The notes under the pieces were generated by a model. That model was given only the letters and a program-made list of their open reading frames with translations. It was not told the DNA's origin and did no database searches. Both the position numbers and the translations under genes were made by a program. Shown in pieces: positions 14,475-23,734 of a stretch of 64,000 nt of DNA. The first letter of the stretch is position 1, and every line of letters starts with the position of its first letter. This stretch comes from Candidatus Binatia bacterium (GTDB taxonomy: Bacteria > Desulfobacterota > Binatia > HRBIN30): assembly GCA_023150935.1 (NCBI GenBank), contig JAKLJW010000001.1:124001-188000 (forward strand). Reading direction: 5' to 3'.

Positions 14475-15617
14475 ATGAAACGCGGGGCAGGGGATACTGA
14501 CCGGAGAGAACACGCGGCGGCCTCCATGATCGAGACAGTATTCCGCCTTTTCCGCTTCGCCGTGAGGCGTGTCATCGGTCCGCAGCCGGTCCTGCACTCA
14601 TATGTCTTCCGCGCCCTCGGAGTCGGACTGCTCGCAGCCGGCATCTTGAACCCGCAGATGGCGCCCGCGTGCGACATGTGCGCCGTCTACACGGCGACCG
14701 GGGCACAGGTGACCCGGACCGGGTTGAGGATCGGGGTGGCGGAGCAGTACACCCGCTTCAGCACCCTGCAGGAAGGGGGCGGTGCCGTGCCCAACCCGGA
14801 CGGGGAATTCATCGACAGCTCGATTACGCAGTTCGTCATCGGCTACGTCCCTTCGCCGCGCTTCGGCTTACAGATCAACGTACCGTACATTTACCGCGGA
14901 TACCGCCGCGCCACCGACGACGGCGCGGTCAATGGACATGTGACCGGAGCGGGCGACCTGTCACTGGTGGGGCACGCCGTGCTCTACGAACACGTCGACG
15001 TTCGATTGCTCGGTCAAGTCCTGATGTACGGCGGCCTGAAGCTGCCCAGCGGCAGCACGGCAATGCTCGGAGAAGAGGTCGAGCCGGCTGTTGACCCGTG
15101 CGCCGGCATTCCTCCGGAATTCTGCACCGCGCGCCGGCCGACCCCGCGCCACGGCGGGGGCGGGGTACCGAGCGGCGTACACGGCCACGATCTCACCCTC
15201 GGCACCGGATCGGTCGACGTCATTCTCGGGGCCAGCACGTTCTGGGCTTACGATCGTTGGTACGCAACGCTCAACACGCAGTACATCCTGCGTACCGTCG
15301 GCGCCTACGACTACCAGTACGCCAACGAGCTGAGCGTCGCCGGCGGTCCGGGCGTGTTCCTGATCACCGATCATCGATTTACGCTTGGCGTTCAGGCCCT
15401 GATCGGCTGCGATACCAAGGGTAACGACAGCATGGCCGGTGTGACGCAGGGCGACACTGCCCTGACGGCACTCTACGTCGGACCTGGCCTGCGGGTCACG
15501 TCGGGGGTGGCCTTGAGCGGCGAGGTCGCCGTTGACGTGCCGGCGATCGAGAACAACGCCGGCCTGCAGCTCGTTCCGGATTACCGTGTTCGCGGTGCCA
15601 CGATGCTGCGGTTCTGA
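14475..15617 (+). CDS. Predicted outer-membrane beta-barrel protein with CxxC motif at mature N-terminus
   Basis: 380 residues. A hydrophobic segment (about residues 45-60) precedes APACDMCAVYTATGAQ, after which alternating polar/apolar strands and a terminal Phe suggest a beta-barrel of the phenol-degradation-associated transporter type. The CDMC pair at the predicted mature end is distinctive and might bind a metal or heme, or form a disulphide. The ATG at 14475 has GGAAG upstream; the ATG at 14526 (IETVFRLFRF) would give a more normal signal peptide and may be the true start. It is divergent from the RegB-like kinase. Function unknown. Confidence 0.65.
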   Translation: MKRGAGDTDRREHAAASMIETVFRLFRFAVRRVIGPQPVLHSYVFRALGVGLLAAGILNPQMAPACDMCAVYTATGAQVTRTGLRIGVAEQYTRFSTLQEGGGAVPNPDGEFIDSSITQFVIGYVPSPRFGLQINVPYIYRGYRRATDDGAVNGHVTGAGDLSLVGHAVLYEHVDVRLLGQVLMYGGLKLPSGSTAMLGEEVEPAVDPCAGIPPEFCTARRPTPRHGGGGVPSGVHGHDLTLGTGSVDVILGASTFWAYDRWYATLNTQYILRTVGAYDYQYANELSVAGGPGVFLITDHRFTLGVQALIGCDTKGNDSMAGVTQGDTALTALYVGPGLRVTSGVALSGEVAVDVPAIENNAGLQLVPDYRVRGATMLRF

Positions 15618-15662
15618 GCGTCGGCAGGTCGCGTCGGACCGGGGACTCGGTTCGGCTCACCA

Positions 15663-15678
15663 GGAGCCTCGCCCTCCC
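15663..15678. repeat. Partial second copy of the GC-rich dispersed palindrome
   Basis: GGAGCCTCGCCCTCCC is identical to 12336-12351. Only one arm is present, between the convergent barrel and ZIP transporter genes, so this is a solo or decayed copy. Confidence 0.7.
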
Positions 15679-15716
15679 CGTCTAATTTCTGCGCGTTGTG
15701 GGCGCAGACTCGGAAA

Positions 15717-16454
15717 TCAATGGCCGCTCGGTACCAGTGCCAGCAGCAGGGCGACAAGCACGATGCCGAGCAGGAAAGGCACCACGCCCAGCAAGGAGCC
15801 GCGCCAGCGGGCGTGGTGCAGCTCCGGGATCAGGTCGGACCCGGCGATGTAAATGAACATGCCGCCGGTGGCCGCGAGCAGCCACCCGAGGTGCGCGGTC
15901 AACCAGGCCTCGAACAGGAAGCACGACGCGGCGCCGATGACGGCGGCGAGACTCGACAGGAAGTTGAGGGTCAGCGCCATGCTCTTGCTGAACCCGCCGC
16001 TCACGAGGACACCGTAGTCGGCGACCTCCTGGGGAATTTCGTGCGCCGCCACGGCCACCGTCGTCGCGACGCCCACGGCGGGGTCGACCGCAAAGCTGGC
16101 GGCGATGGCAATTCCGTCAATGAAGTTGTGCAGACCGTCGCCGACCAGAATCAGGTAGCGCGACGCCACGGTGTGCGTCTCCTCGTGCTCATGGAAGCCG
16201 TGGAGATAACGCTCGAGGAGGAAGAACGCGACCATGGCGACGAGACAGGCCGAGAACACCGACCCGTCGGGCCCCGCCCGGGCAGCTTCGGGTAGCACCT
16301 TCAGGAAGGTCGATGCCAGCAACACCCCGGCGGCAAAGCTGAGGGACAGGATCTCGAGCCGCGGCGTCCAACGCGTGAACGCAAATAGAATTCCGGCGAG
16401 GGAGATCGCGCTGACGACCAGCGTGGCGAGTAAGGAGTTGGCGAGCGCCGACAT
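15717..16454 (-). CDS. ZIP family metal transporter
   Basis: Inner-membrane importer or exchanger of divalent metals such as zinc, iron or manganese. About 245 residues from the ATG at 16454 ([10 protein letters not shown] follows), with eight predicted membrane segments. The two metal-site helices are clear: [10 protein letters not shown] and [12 protein letters not shown] His-rich cytoplasmic loop ([10 protein letters not shown]) lies between segments 3 and 4, as is usual. A 12-bp perfect palindrome sits 41 bp before the start and could be a metalloregulator site. The frame extends upstream to 16505 but those residues look non-genic. Confidence 0.9.
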   Translation of the reverse strand: MSALANSLLATLVVSAISLAGILFAFTRWTPRLEILSLSFAAGVLLASTFLKVLPEAARAGPDGSVFSACLVAMVAFFLLERYLHGFHEHEETHTVASRYLILVGDGLHNFIDGIAIAASFAVDPAVGVATTVAVAAHEIPQEVADYGVLVSGGFSKSMALTLNFLSSLAAVIGAASCFLFEAWLTAHLGWLLAATGGMFIYIAGSDLIPELHHARWRGSLLGVVPFLLGIVLVALLLALVPSGH

Positions 16455-16494
16455 GCGAGGACAACCAGCCGCGTAGCAATACGTGTAAAACCAT

Positions 16495-16506
16495 GTTGCA
16501 TGCAAC
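16495..16506. promoter_or_regulatory. 12-bp perfect palindrome upstream of the ZIP gene
   Basis: GTTGCATGCAAC reads identically on both strands. On the minus strand its TTGCAT could serve as a -35 element with TATTGC about 18 bases downstream, so a bound repressor would block the zip promoter. No particular regulator can be named. Confidence 0.35.
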
Positions 16507-16708
16507 GCCGGGTCGGCTCAGGTCGTCCGGCAACCGCCAGTGCCGGTGGCGTAACCCGCCCGTTCCGCCAAATCGCCGTCGGGGACAGCCCGGGCCGCGG
16601 CCGAACGGAGACCGAACGCCCGTTCGCGCTGGCGTGGCATTGCACATGCTAATTGCCGTGGGGCTGCCTGTAGCGAATGGGCGAGCGGGTGGTTCCGAGG
16701 ATGGAGGC

Positions 16709-19700
16709 ATGTCGAGGGCCCTTGCGAAATTGCTGGCTTCCGTCGGGCTGTTTGTCGGGGCGGTGTCGATTTCCGCGACCGCCATGGCCGTGTGTGCCGG
16801 CGACATCGACGGCGACGGTCAGGTGTCCGTCGACGAGCTGATCGTGCTTGTCCGCAACGCCACTGAGGGCTGCGTGCCCGGGGTGCCCTGTGCCGGCGAC
16901 ATCGACGGCGACGGGGCGGTTACGGTGGACGAGCTGATGGCAGCGATTCGCAATGCGCTCGAAGGTTGCCCGCGTCATCCGACCGCGACCCCGACCGCGG
17001 CGCGATCGGCAACTCCGACGAGCACGCCGGGATGCGAGGACATCAACCTCTGCCACTTCATTCGCAGTCCGGGGTTCTGGAAGAACTACCGCAACCATAT
17101 GTCGGACGCGCAGTTCCTGGCCATTCTGCAGGCGACTGGGGACTTCGGCGGTCTGAGCGTCGCCCAGGCCATGGCGATTCTCGAAGACACTTCGAACCAG
17201 TACATGAGGCACCTGCTGGCGGCGGAACTCAACGCCGCGTGGAATGGCGACGTTCACGACCCCGCTCCCGGTGGCCAACTCGGCGATGGGGTCTACAGCA
17301 ACCCGGCGTACCCGGCCAGTACCTTGAACGGACTCACGGTTAACGAGATTAACCACATTGCCTTCGTCACACCGTCCGAGGATGCCGGTTCCGACCTCGT
17401 TGCTTATGTTCTGTACGTCGGCGCGGGCGGGGAAGGCGCCTCGAGGACCGCGTGTCTCGTCAAGCCGCCGCAGTGCATCACGCCGACCCCGACCCGATCG
17501 GCGACGAGGACCGGCACGCGCACGTCCTCGCCGAGCCGGACACCCACGGCCACGAGCACGAGCACCCCGAGTCCGACCGCGAGTCCAACCCTGGCGCCGA
17601 CCGCTACGCCTTCGCCAGGCGCCACCGCGACGCCGATCTTCACTGCTACGACCAGCCCTACCGTCACCGGGACCCTAACTCCGACGCATACCCCGAGTCT
17701 CACCGCGACCCGGACGGCGACCCGGAGCAGAACGCCCACGCGCACCCGCACGCCAACGGCTACGGTCACTGCCACGGCCAGTGTGACCGCGACAACCACG
17801 TGGACCATGACGGCGACCGGCACACCTTCCAGAACGGCGACAGGTACGCCGACTTACAGCGCGACAGCGACTGCGACCGGGACCGCCTCGGTGACGCCGA
17901 CCAGGACCGCGACGACGACACCGACGCGCACGGCGACCAGGACGGCGACGCTTACGGCGACGGCGACGGCGAGCGCGACGGCGACAGCGACGGTCACGGC
18001 CACGAGGACGGGGACGCGGACAGCGACGGCGAGCCGGACGGCAACCCGGACCGCAACTGTCACGTTGACCCCGACCGCGACGGCAACGGCGACGCGGACG
18101 GCAACCGTCACGGCGACATCGACGCCAACAGCGATCCCGAGCGCGACGCAGAGCGCGACCGCAACGGCGACAAATACGGCAACACCGACCGGAACCGCGA
18201 CGTTGACGCCGACGCCATCGGCGAGCCGAACGGCGAGTCGGACGGCGACCTTCACCGCGACCCCGAGCGCGACCGCGACACCCAGCCTGACGCCAACTCG
18301 TACGGCGACGTCGACGTTAACCGCGACCTCGACCCCGACCTCGACAGGGACGTCGATGCCGACCCGTACGGCAACGCCGACCGAGACGCCGACCACGACC
18401 CCGATGCCGACGGCGACGATGACGTCGACCCGAACGGCGACGCATACGCCGACAGCGACCCCCACGGCAATCCCGACCGAGACCGCCACCTCGACACCGA
18501 CGGAGGTGGCAACGCCGACCGCGACAGCCAGTGCGACGGCGAGCGGGACCGTCACCGCGACGGTCACGCCGACCGCATCGGCGACTCATACGGCGACGTC
18601 GACGTTGACCGCGACGCCGACGGTGACCCTCACTGTGACCCCGACTGGGACCGCAACGTTGATGCCGACCGAGACGCCGACCGAGACGGCAACCGCAACG
18701 CCGACGGCCACGGCAACGCCGACGCCCACCGCACCGGCGACGCCGTCCGCGACTCAGACAGCGTCGTTCACGGCGACCTCCATCGCAACGTTGACGCCGA
18801 GCGCGACGGCGACCCCCAGCGCAACGCAATCCCCGTCGTCCACGCCGAGCGGGACCCCAACCGCACCGCCGACTGCTACGGCGTCGCCCCCGCCCACGGG
18901 CACGAGTACTCCGACGTTCAGCCCCACCGCATCCCCGACCGATTCCCCGACGGCAACCCCGACGGCGGTACCCAGCTCCACCCCGACGACAAGCCCGACG
19001 GCCGTGCCGACGCCTTCCGTCACGCCGACCGCGAGCGCCACGGAGACCCTCTCCCCGACAGTTACTCCCACCGCCACGGCGACGGCCGCGCCGAGCTTGA
19101 CCCCGACCGTAAGCGCAACGACGACACCGACGCTCACCGTGACGGCGACGACGGTGCCGAGCGCCACGCCGAGCGCGAGCGCGACCCAGAGTGCGACGGC
19201 TTCCCCAACTCCGTTGCCGTCGAGCACGCCGACGGAGAGCACGGCTCCCACGGACACGCCGACCGGAACGCCAACGACGACCCCGACGGCCGTCGATACG
19301 CCCACGGGCACGGCGACGCCGACGCCAAGTCAGACGCCCACGCTCAGCCAGACACCACCTCCCAGTCAGACACCGACCCCCAGTCCGAGTGTGCCGCCGA
19401 CGTCAAGCCCGACCGCGAGTCCCTCTCCGTCGATCACGGCGACCCCGATCCCGAGCTCGACCCCGACCGTGACGGGGACGCCGACCGCAACGCCAACGCC
19501 GGGTGCGCCGGTCTTGCAGATCGTCAAGACCTCGGAGTCGGAAGTGTCCCCGGGTGCCGTGCTGGTGTACACGATCGCGTTCGCCAACATCGGCAGTGGA
19601 ACCGCCACGGGTGTGGTGATTACCGAGACCGTGCCGGACCACACGAAGTTCGAGGCCGGCGCCGGCACGCCGGGATGGAGTTGCCCCGACGGCAGCTTGC

Positions 19701-19984
19701 CCGGCACCACCTGCACGCACGGCGTCTCGGACCTGCCGCCGGGCGCGGGCGGCTCGCTGCTTTTTGCCGTCCGGGTCAACAATCCCGCGGGCGCCGTGGC
19801 GATCCGCAACAACGTCGTCATCAGCGACGAGGAGGGCGGGGAGAGCAGCGGTGGCGACTCCACGATCGTTCGCGGTTCGGCGCCCGTGCCGCTCTTGAGT
19901 GCGCGGGGTATCCTGGCGGCAATCGCGGCCCTGGCAGTGGTCGCGATCGTGGGCCTGCGCCGCCAGCGGCGCTCGGCGGGTTGA
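16709..19984 (+). CDS. Giant secreted Pro/Thr-rich surface protein with EF-hands, DUF11 and C-terminal anchor
   Basis: 1091 residues from the ATG at 16709 ([10 protein letters not shown] follows); signal peptide to about residue 31. Order of parts: two dockerin-like EF-hands ([14 protein letters not shown] and [14 protein letters not shown], residues ~34-90); a Thr/Pro spacer; a Cys-flanked domain (~110-255) with the SPGFWKN motif found in many bacterial surface proteins; a ~670-residue linker almost wholly of Pro, Thr, Ala and Ser (TPTATPT-type, ~260-930); a DUF11 beta-sandwich (~932-1055); and PVPLLSARG, a hydrophobic helix and RRQRR, the layout of IPTL/PEP-CTERM sorting tails. The linker is probably extended and may be glycosylated. 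Likely a stalk-like adhesin or scaffold. The downstream gene is unrelated. Confidence 0.82.
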   Translation: MSRALAKLLASVGLFVGAVSISATAMAVCAGDIDGDGQVSVDELIVLVRNATEGCVPGVPCAGDIDGDGAVTVDELMAAIRNALEGCPRHPTATPTAARSATPTSTPGCEDINLCHFIRSPGFWKNYRNHMSDAQFLAILQATGDFGGLSVAQAMAILEDTSNQYMRHLLAAELNAAWNGDVHDPAPGGQLGDGVYSNPAYPASTLNGLTVNEINHIAFVTPSEDAGSDLVAYVLYVGAGGEGASRTACLVKPPQCITPTPTRSATRTGTRTSSPSRTPTATSTSTPSPTASPTLAPTATPSPGATATPIFTATTSPTVTGTLTPTHTPSLTATRTATRSRTPTRTRTPTATVTATASVTATTTWTMTATGTPSRTATGTPTYSATATATGTASVTPTRTATTTPTRTATRTATLTATATASATATATVTATRTGTRTATASRTATRTATVTLTPTATATATRTATVTATSTPTAIPSATQSATATATNTATPTGTATLTPTPSASRTASRTATFTATPSATATPSLTPTRTATSTLTATSTPTSTGTSMPTRTATPTETPTTTPMPTATMTSTRTATHTPTATPTAIPTETATSTPTEVATPTATASATASGTVTATVTPTASATHTATSTLTATPTVTLTVTPTGTATLMPTETPTETATATPTATATPTPTAPATPSATQTASFTATSIATLTPSATATPSATQSPSSTPSGTPTAPPTATASPPPTGTSTPTFSPTASPTDSPTATPTAVPSSTPTTSPTAVPTPSVTPTASATETLSPTVTPTATATAAPSLTPTVSATTTPTLTVTATTVPSATPSASATQSATASPTPLPSSTPTESTAPTDTPTGTPTTTPTAVDTPTGTATPTPSQTPTLSQTPPPSQTPTPSPSVPPTSSPTASPSPSITATPIPSSTPTVTGTPTATPTPGAPVLQIVKTSESEVSPGAVLVYTIAFANIGSGTATGVVITETVPDHTKFEAGAGTPGWSCPDGSLPGTTCTHGVSDLPPGAGGSLLFAVRVNNPAGAVAIRNNVVISDEEGGESSGGDSTIVRGSAPVPLLSARGILAAIAALAVVAIVGLRRQRRSAG
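17488..19503 (+). repeat. ~2-kb low-complexity repeat encoding the TPT linker
   Basis: Degenerate short repeats built from ACC/ACG/CCG/GCG codons. Because of the base bias, other frames also stay open for hundreds of codons (Asp/Gly/Arg-rich on +, Val/Gly/Ala-rich on -). Only the Pro/Thr frame is flanked by recognisable domains. Confidence 0.9.
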
Positions 19985-20206
19985 CGCCGGCAGTCCCTGG
20001 TGTTTCTCATTGGCGCCGGGCCGGAACGCGGCCACGTTGCGTGCGAGGAGAACCCGGATGCCGTTGCAGCTTGGGGCGGTCTGCGTGAACGGGCGGTGGT
20101 GCGACTCCGATCGGCCGGCTGCGGGGGAGCCGGCCGCATGGTGTCGCCGGGTGCCGCTCGGCCGGCGCGGTGCGGTCAATGCGTTCTGCATGGGCCGGGG
20201 GTACTG

Positions 20207-20758
20207 ATGGGATCGACGAATCCAGACGGACCGCTGGTGTGGGTCGACCTGGAGATGAGTGGGCTCGACCCCGACCGGCATGCGATTCTGGAGATCGCGA
20301 CGCTGATCACCGACGCCGAGTTGGCGGTACTTGCCGAGGGGCCGGTGATCGCCATTGCGCACCCGGCGCCGACGCTCGAGGCGATGGACCAGTGGAACCG
20401 CGAGCATCACGGCGCCTCGGGCCTGACGGCGCGGGTGCTGGCGTCGACGGTGTCGGTCCAGGCTGCCGAAGAAGAAACGCTGGCGTTCGTACGGCGCCAC
20501 TGTTCCGAGCGGCAATCGCCCTTATGCGGCAACTCCATTCACCAGGACCGACGGTTTATCGCTCGCTACATGCCGCGCTTCGACAACTACCTCCACTACC
20601 GCAACGTCGACGTGAGCACCGTCAAGGAACTGGTCCGTCGCTGGTACCCGCAGGGTCCGGCGCTGCCGGAAAAGAAGCACGCGCACCTTGCCCTGGACGA
20701 CATCCGCGAGTCGATCGCCGAGTTGCGCTTCTACCGCGAGAACTTCTTTCGGCGCTGA
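20207..20758 (+). CDS. orn: Oligoribonuclease
   Basis: 183-residue 3'-to-5' exoribonuclease that degrades 2-5-nt RNA, including the linear products of cyclic di-GMP turnover. The DEDDh motifs are in place: WVDLEMSGLD near the start (Exo I), NSIHQDRRF (Exo II), and HLALDDIRESI (Exo III, with the His). Length is normal for the family. The chosen ATG at 20207 (GSTNPDGPL follows) gives the usual short leader before WVDLEMSGLD; the frame is open further upstream without support. It is followed 10 bp later by the M20 peptidase gene, so the two are probably cotranscribed. Confidence 0.95.
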   Translation: MGSTNPDGPLVWVDLEMSGLDPDRHAILEIATLITDAELAVLAEGPVIAIAHPAPTLEAMDQWNREHHGASGLTARVLASTVSVQAAEEETLAFVRRHCSERQSPLCGNSIHQDRRFIARYMPRFDNYLHYRNVDVSTVKELVRRWYPQGPALPEKKHAHLALDDIRESIAELRFYRENFFRR

Positions 20759-20768
20759 GAGGCCGGCA

Positions 20769-22202
20769 ATGATCGCTTCGTCGGTTCTACCGTTCGTCGA
20801 GGAGACGTGGCATCGCAGCATAGTCCCCGCGCTCGAGGACTACATCCGCATCCCCAACGAATCGCCCGCCTTCGACCCCTTGTGGCGGGAGCACGGGCAC
20901 ATGGACCGTGCCGCGGAGCACGTCGCCGGATGGATGCGGACCCACGGGCCGCCGGCAATGCAGCTCGAAGTTGTGCGTTTGCCGGGGCGCACGCCGCTGG
21001 TCTTCGCCGAGATTCCCGGGTCCGGCGAGGAGACCGTGTTGTTGTACGGGCATCTCGACAAGCAGCCGCCGATGGCAGGATGGCTCGAAGGTCTGGGGCC
21101 GTGGACGCCGGTGATCAGGGAGGGGCGGCTCTACGGTCGCGGCGGCGCCGACGACGGCTACGCGGCGTTCGCGGCGGTCACGGCGATTGCCGCCCTCGAG
21201 CAGGCCGGAGTGCCGCACGCCCGCTGCGCGATCGTCATCGAGGCTTGCGAGGAGAGCGGCAGCATCGACCTGCCGTGCTACATCGATCGCTTGCAGGCTC
21301 GGATCGGCACGCCGAGCCTGGTTGTCTGTCTCGATTCGGGTTGTGGCAACTACGACCAGCTCTGGATCACCACCTCGCTGCGCGGCCTGCTCGCGGGGAC
21401 GTTGCGTGTGTCGACGTTGACCGAGGGTGTGCACTCGGGAAAGGCGAGCGGCATCGTACCGTCGTCGTTTCGAATCGCGCGGGGACTGCTCGAGCGTCTC
21501 GAGGACGCGCGCACGGGCGAAATTCGGCCGCGGGGTTTGCACGTCGAAATCCCGGCCGAGCGGCGCGCTCAGGCGAGGGACGCCGCGGCGGTTCTGGGTG
21601 GCGGCCTCTTTGCGGAGTTCCCTTTTCAGCCCGGCGTGCGACCGGCGGCGAATGACGTCGAGGAGTCGATTCTCAATCAGACCTGGCGGCCGCAACTGGA
21701 GATCGTCGGGGCCGAGGGCCTGCCGGGCCTGCAGCGGGCGGGAAACGTGCTGCGACCGTTCACGTCGTTGAAGCTGTCTCTCAGGTTGCCGCCCACGCTG
21801 GACGCGCAGACGGCGGCGGCGGTGATGGCGGGTTTACTGACGGAGGAGCCGCCGGCGGGAGCCCGGGTCGAATTCGAACCCGAACAGGAAGCCGACGGCT
21901 GGAATGCGCCGCCGGTTGCGGCCTGGCTGGCAGCGGCGGCGCAGACGGCCTCTATCGAGGCGTTCGGTCGTGAGGCGTGTTGGCTCGGCGAAGGGGGCAC
22001 GATCCCGTTCATGAGTATGCTCGGCAAGCGTTTTCCGATGGCGCAGTTCATGATCACCGGGGTCCTTGGACCCAGGTCGAATGCGCACGGTCCCAACGAG
22101 TTTCTGGACCTCAGCGCCGGAGTCAAGCTGACGGCTTGCGTGGCTGCGGCGATCGCGGCGCACGCCGCCGCGCACGGGGTTCCATGCTCGGAGACCGGCT
22201 GA
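20769..22202 (+). CDS. M20 family metallopeptidase (dipeptidase-like)
   Basis: 477 residues, cytoplasmic zinc peptidase of the M20/ArgE/CPG2 group. Metal ligands are visible in order: His in YGHLDKQP, bridging Asp in GRGGADDGY, Glu-Glu in EACEESGS, Asp in CLDSGCGN, and the C-terminal His in AHGPNEF. A dimerisation domain lies between, as expected for this subfamily of dipeptidases. The ATG at 20769 lies 10 bp after orn. The substrate is probably a small peptide; it cannot be specified. Confidence 0.9.
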   Translation: MIASSVLPFVEETWHRSIVPALEDYIRIPNESPAFDPLWREHGHMDRAAEHVAGWMRTHGPPAMQLEVVRLPGRTPLVFAEIPGSGEETVLLYGHLDKQPPMAGWLEGLGPWTPVIREGRLYGRGGADDGYAAFAAVTAIAALEQAGVPHARCAIVIEACEESGSIDLPCYIDRLQARIGTPSLVVCLDSGCGNYDQLWITTSLRGLLAGTLRVSTLTEGVHSGKASGIVPSSFRIARGLLERLEDARTGEIRPRGLHVEIPAERRAQARDAAAVLGGGLFAEFPFQPGVRPAANDVEESILNQTWRPQLEIVGAEGLPGLQRAGNVLRPFTSLKLSLRLPPTLDAQTAAAVMAGLLTEEPPAGARVEFEPEQEADGWNAPPVAAWLAAAAQTASIEAFGREACWLGEGGTIPFMSMLGKRFPMAQFMITGVLGPRSNAHGPNEFLDLSAGVKLTACVAAAIAAHAAAHGVPCSETG

Positions 22203-22243
22203 GTGCTCTGGTTCATAAATTCGCCAACGTATTCTGAATCATG

Positions 22244-22355
22244 CGACCCGCTAACCCCTCGACCCGCTCACCCTTCGACCGGCTCACCCTTCGACCCGCT
22301 CACCCTTCGACCCGCTAACCCCTCGACCCGCTCACCCTTCGACCCGCTCACCCTG
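22244..22355. repeat. Seven tandem 16-bp units (CGACCCGCTCACCCTT type)
   Basis: Units start at 22244, 22260, 22276, 22292, 22308, 22324 and 22340 with one to three changes each; two carry CTAACCCCT instead of CTCACCCTT. The last runs into a palindrome (CACCCTGAGCCTGTCGAAGGGTG, 22349-22371 region). The core CACCCTTCGA is shared with the array at 22728-23007. Confidence 0.9.
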
Positions 22356-22391
22356 AGCCTGTCGAAGGGTGCGCCTGCCGAAGGGTGAGCT
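22349..22391. repeat. REP-like palindrome ending the 16-bp array
   Basis: CACCCT pairs with AGGGTG across GAGCCTGTCGA, followed by a second CCGAAGGGTGAGC. The core matches the widespread TTCGACAGGCTCAGGGTGA family of bacterial palindromes. Confidence 0.7.
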
Positions 22392-22441
22392 AACCGGCCG
22401 ACATGGCCATAGCCCCGACGTCGGTGTAGAAGAAGCGCAAG

Positions 22442-22753
22442 ATGTCGTTCTGGGTTTATCTCCTAAGATGTGCCGATGGTTCATTCTACGTTGGGCATAC
22501 CGATAACCTCGAGCAACGAATGGAACAGCATCGGTCGGGCGAGTTGGGAGGCTACACCAGCACGCGCCGCCCTGTTGATCTCGTCTACTCAGAAGAGTTT
22601 TCGACTCGCGACGAAGCATTTGCTGCGGAACGGCAGATCAAAGGTTGGAGTCGCAAGAAGAAGGAGGCTCTCATCCGCGGCGACTGGGAAGAGATCAAGC
22701 GGCTTGCACGAGGGCGCTCCAGAGAACGTCACCCTTCGACGAGCTCAGGGTGA
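22442..22753 (+). CDS. GIY-YIG nuclease family protein ending inside a repeat unit
   Basis: 103 residues. The single-domain GIY-YIG fold is clear: the first strand WVYLLRCADGSFYVGHT supplies the GIY and YIG equivalents (VYL, YVG), then the RMEQH and Arg-containing helix, STRRP, EEFSTRDEAFAAERQIKGW with the catalytic Glu-type position, and WSRKKKEALI. It resembles the small UPF0213/YhbQ-like group. The ATG is at 22442. The last residues (HPSTSSG) and the stop codon are encoded by the first 40-bp repeat unit, so the repeat has replaced or capped the native 3' end. Repeat arrays lie on both sides. The physiological target is unknown. Confidence 0.9.
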   Translation: MSFWVYLLRCADGSFYVGHTDNLEQRMEQHRSGELGGYTSTRRPVDLVYSEEFSTRDEAFAAERQIKGWSRKKKEALIRGDWEEIKRLARGRSRERHPSTSSG

Positions 22754-23007
22754 GCGGGTGCGGATAGGTCACCCTTCGACGAGCTCAGGGTGAGCGGGTG
22801 CGGATAGGTCACCCTTCGACGAGCTCAGGGTGAGCGGGTGCGGATAGGTCACCCTTCGACGAGCTCAGGGTGAGCGGGTGCGGATAGGTCACCCTTCGAC
22901 GAGCTCAGGGTGAGCGGGCGCGGATACGTCACCCTTCGACGAGCTCAGGGTGAGCGGGCGCGGATACGTCACCCTTCGACGAGCTCAGGGTGAGCGGGCG
23001 CGGATAC
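22728..23007. repeat. Seven tandem 40-bp units with REP-like palindromic core
   Basis: Units begin at 22728 and every 40 bases to 22968. Each holds TCACCCTTCGACGAGCTC and AGGGTGA, giving an inverted repeat TCACCCT/AGGGTGA around an SstI-like centre, then a 15-base spacer. Units 1-4 share GGGTGCGGATAG; later units change to GGGCGCGGATAC. The homogeneity suggests recent amplification. Confidence 0.95.
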
Positions 23008-23235
23008 GTTGCCATACCTATGCCGACGAGTACTAAGTAGTTTACCGGAGCATGAGTTCGGCTGCGCCTCGACGCGAAACGGCCGGGCGCCGTTTGCCCG
23101 GCGGAGGTCCGGCTTTTCGCGGGTTGTCGCGGAGGGTTGGGCGACCGACTCCCGTGCCGGCGGCGAGGGCTTGCCGGTCGCAGAGACCCGAATACTTCGC
23201 CATACTTGTGGCGAACTCGATTCGAGGAGGTAGCA
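22754..23235. other. 482-bp non-coding stretch: repeat array plus leader
   Basis: The first part (to 23007) is the 40-bp repeat array. The remaining 228 bases to the rhodanese start hold no supported gene; a GAGGAGG ribosome site is at 23224-23230. Confidence 0.6.
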
Positions 23236-23607
23236 ATGCAGCATGCTCCTGGTTTTCTGCGGTTGGTGAACGAGACGCGGGCTCGGGTCCGCGAGTGCGG
23301 TGTTGCCGACGTCAAGGCGATGCTCGACCGCGGCGAGAAGTTCCATCTGATCGACGTGCGTGAGGAAAGCGAGTGGGCGAATGGGCATCTGCCCCAGGCT
23401 CAGCACCTCGGCAAGGGAATCATCGAACGCGATGTCGAGGCCAGGTTCCCCGACCCCACGGAGTGTCTGGTTCTCTATTGCGGCGGCGGGTACCGTTCCG
23501 TGCTTGTTGCCGACGTCCTGCAGAAAATGGGTTACACGGACGTTACTTCGATGGACGGCGGGTGGCGCGACTGGGTTGGTGCCGGTTACCCGGTAGTGCG
23601 GGACTGA
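23236..23607 (+). CDS. Rhodanese-like sulfurtransferase
   Basis: 123 residues, single rhodanese domain. Motifs: LIDVREESEWANGHLP (CH2A-like) and the active-site loop LYCGGGYRS with catalytic Cys and Arg, then GYTDVTSMDGGWRDW at the end. It could move sulfane sulfur between a donor and an acceptor in the cytoplasm; no signal peptide. The ATG at 23236 follows a very good GAGGAGG site at a 5-base spacing. It stands alone after the repeat array. Confidence 0.93.
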   Translation: MQHAPGFLRLVNETRARVRECGVADVKAMLDRGEKFHLIDVREESEWANGHLPQAQHLGKGIIERDVEARFPDPTECLVLYCGGGYRSVLVADVLQKMGYTDVTSMDGGWRDWVGAGYPVVRD

Positions 23608-23734
23608 CGCCGGTCCGTCTGCCTCGCCGTCACGCTGCCGGGTCCGGGGCCTCGCCCGAACCGTGCCTGCCGCTTCCGAGCACATCCGCTTACCGGTTGA
23701 CATACAGCGTCCGCCCGGCCAGTGCTGTCGGGAT

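Noticed and set aside
17854-19311. Val/Gly/Ala minus-strand frames in the repeat
   Set aside because: They are the complement of the TPT repeat and lack starts with ribosome sites or any domain.
17452-20088. 878-codon Asp/Gly/Arg-rich frame
   Set aside because: It has no domain at either end and lies on the repeat DNA of the Pro/Thr linker; the Pro/Thr frame has signal peptide, DUF11 and anchor.
22728-23007. CRISPR array
   Set aside because: Units are contiguous 40-mers with nearly identical spacers, there are no unique spacers and no cas genes.
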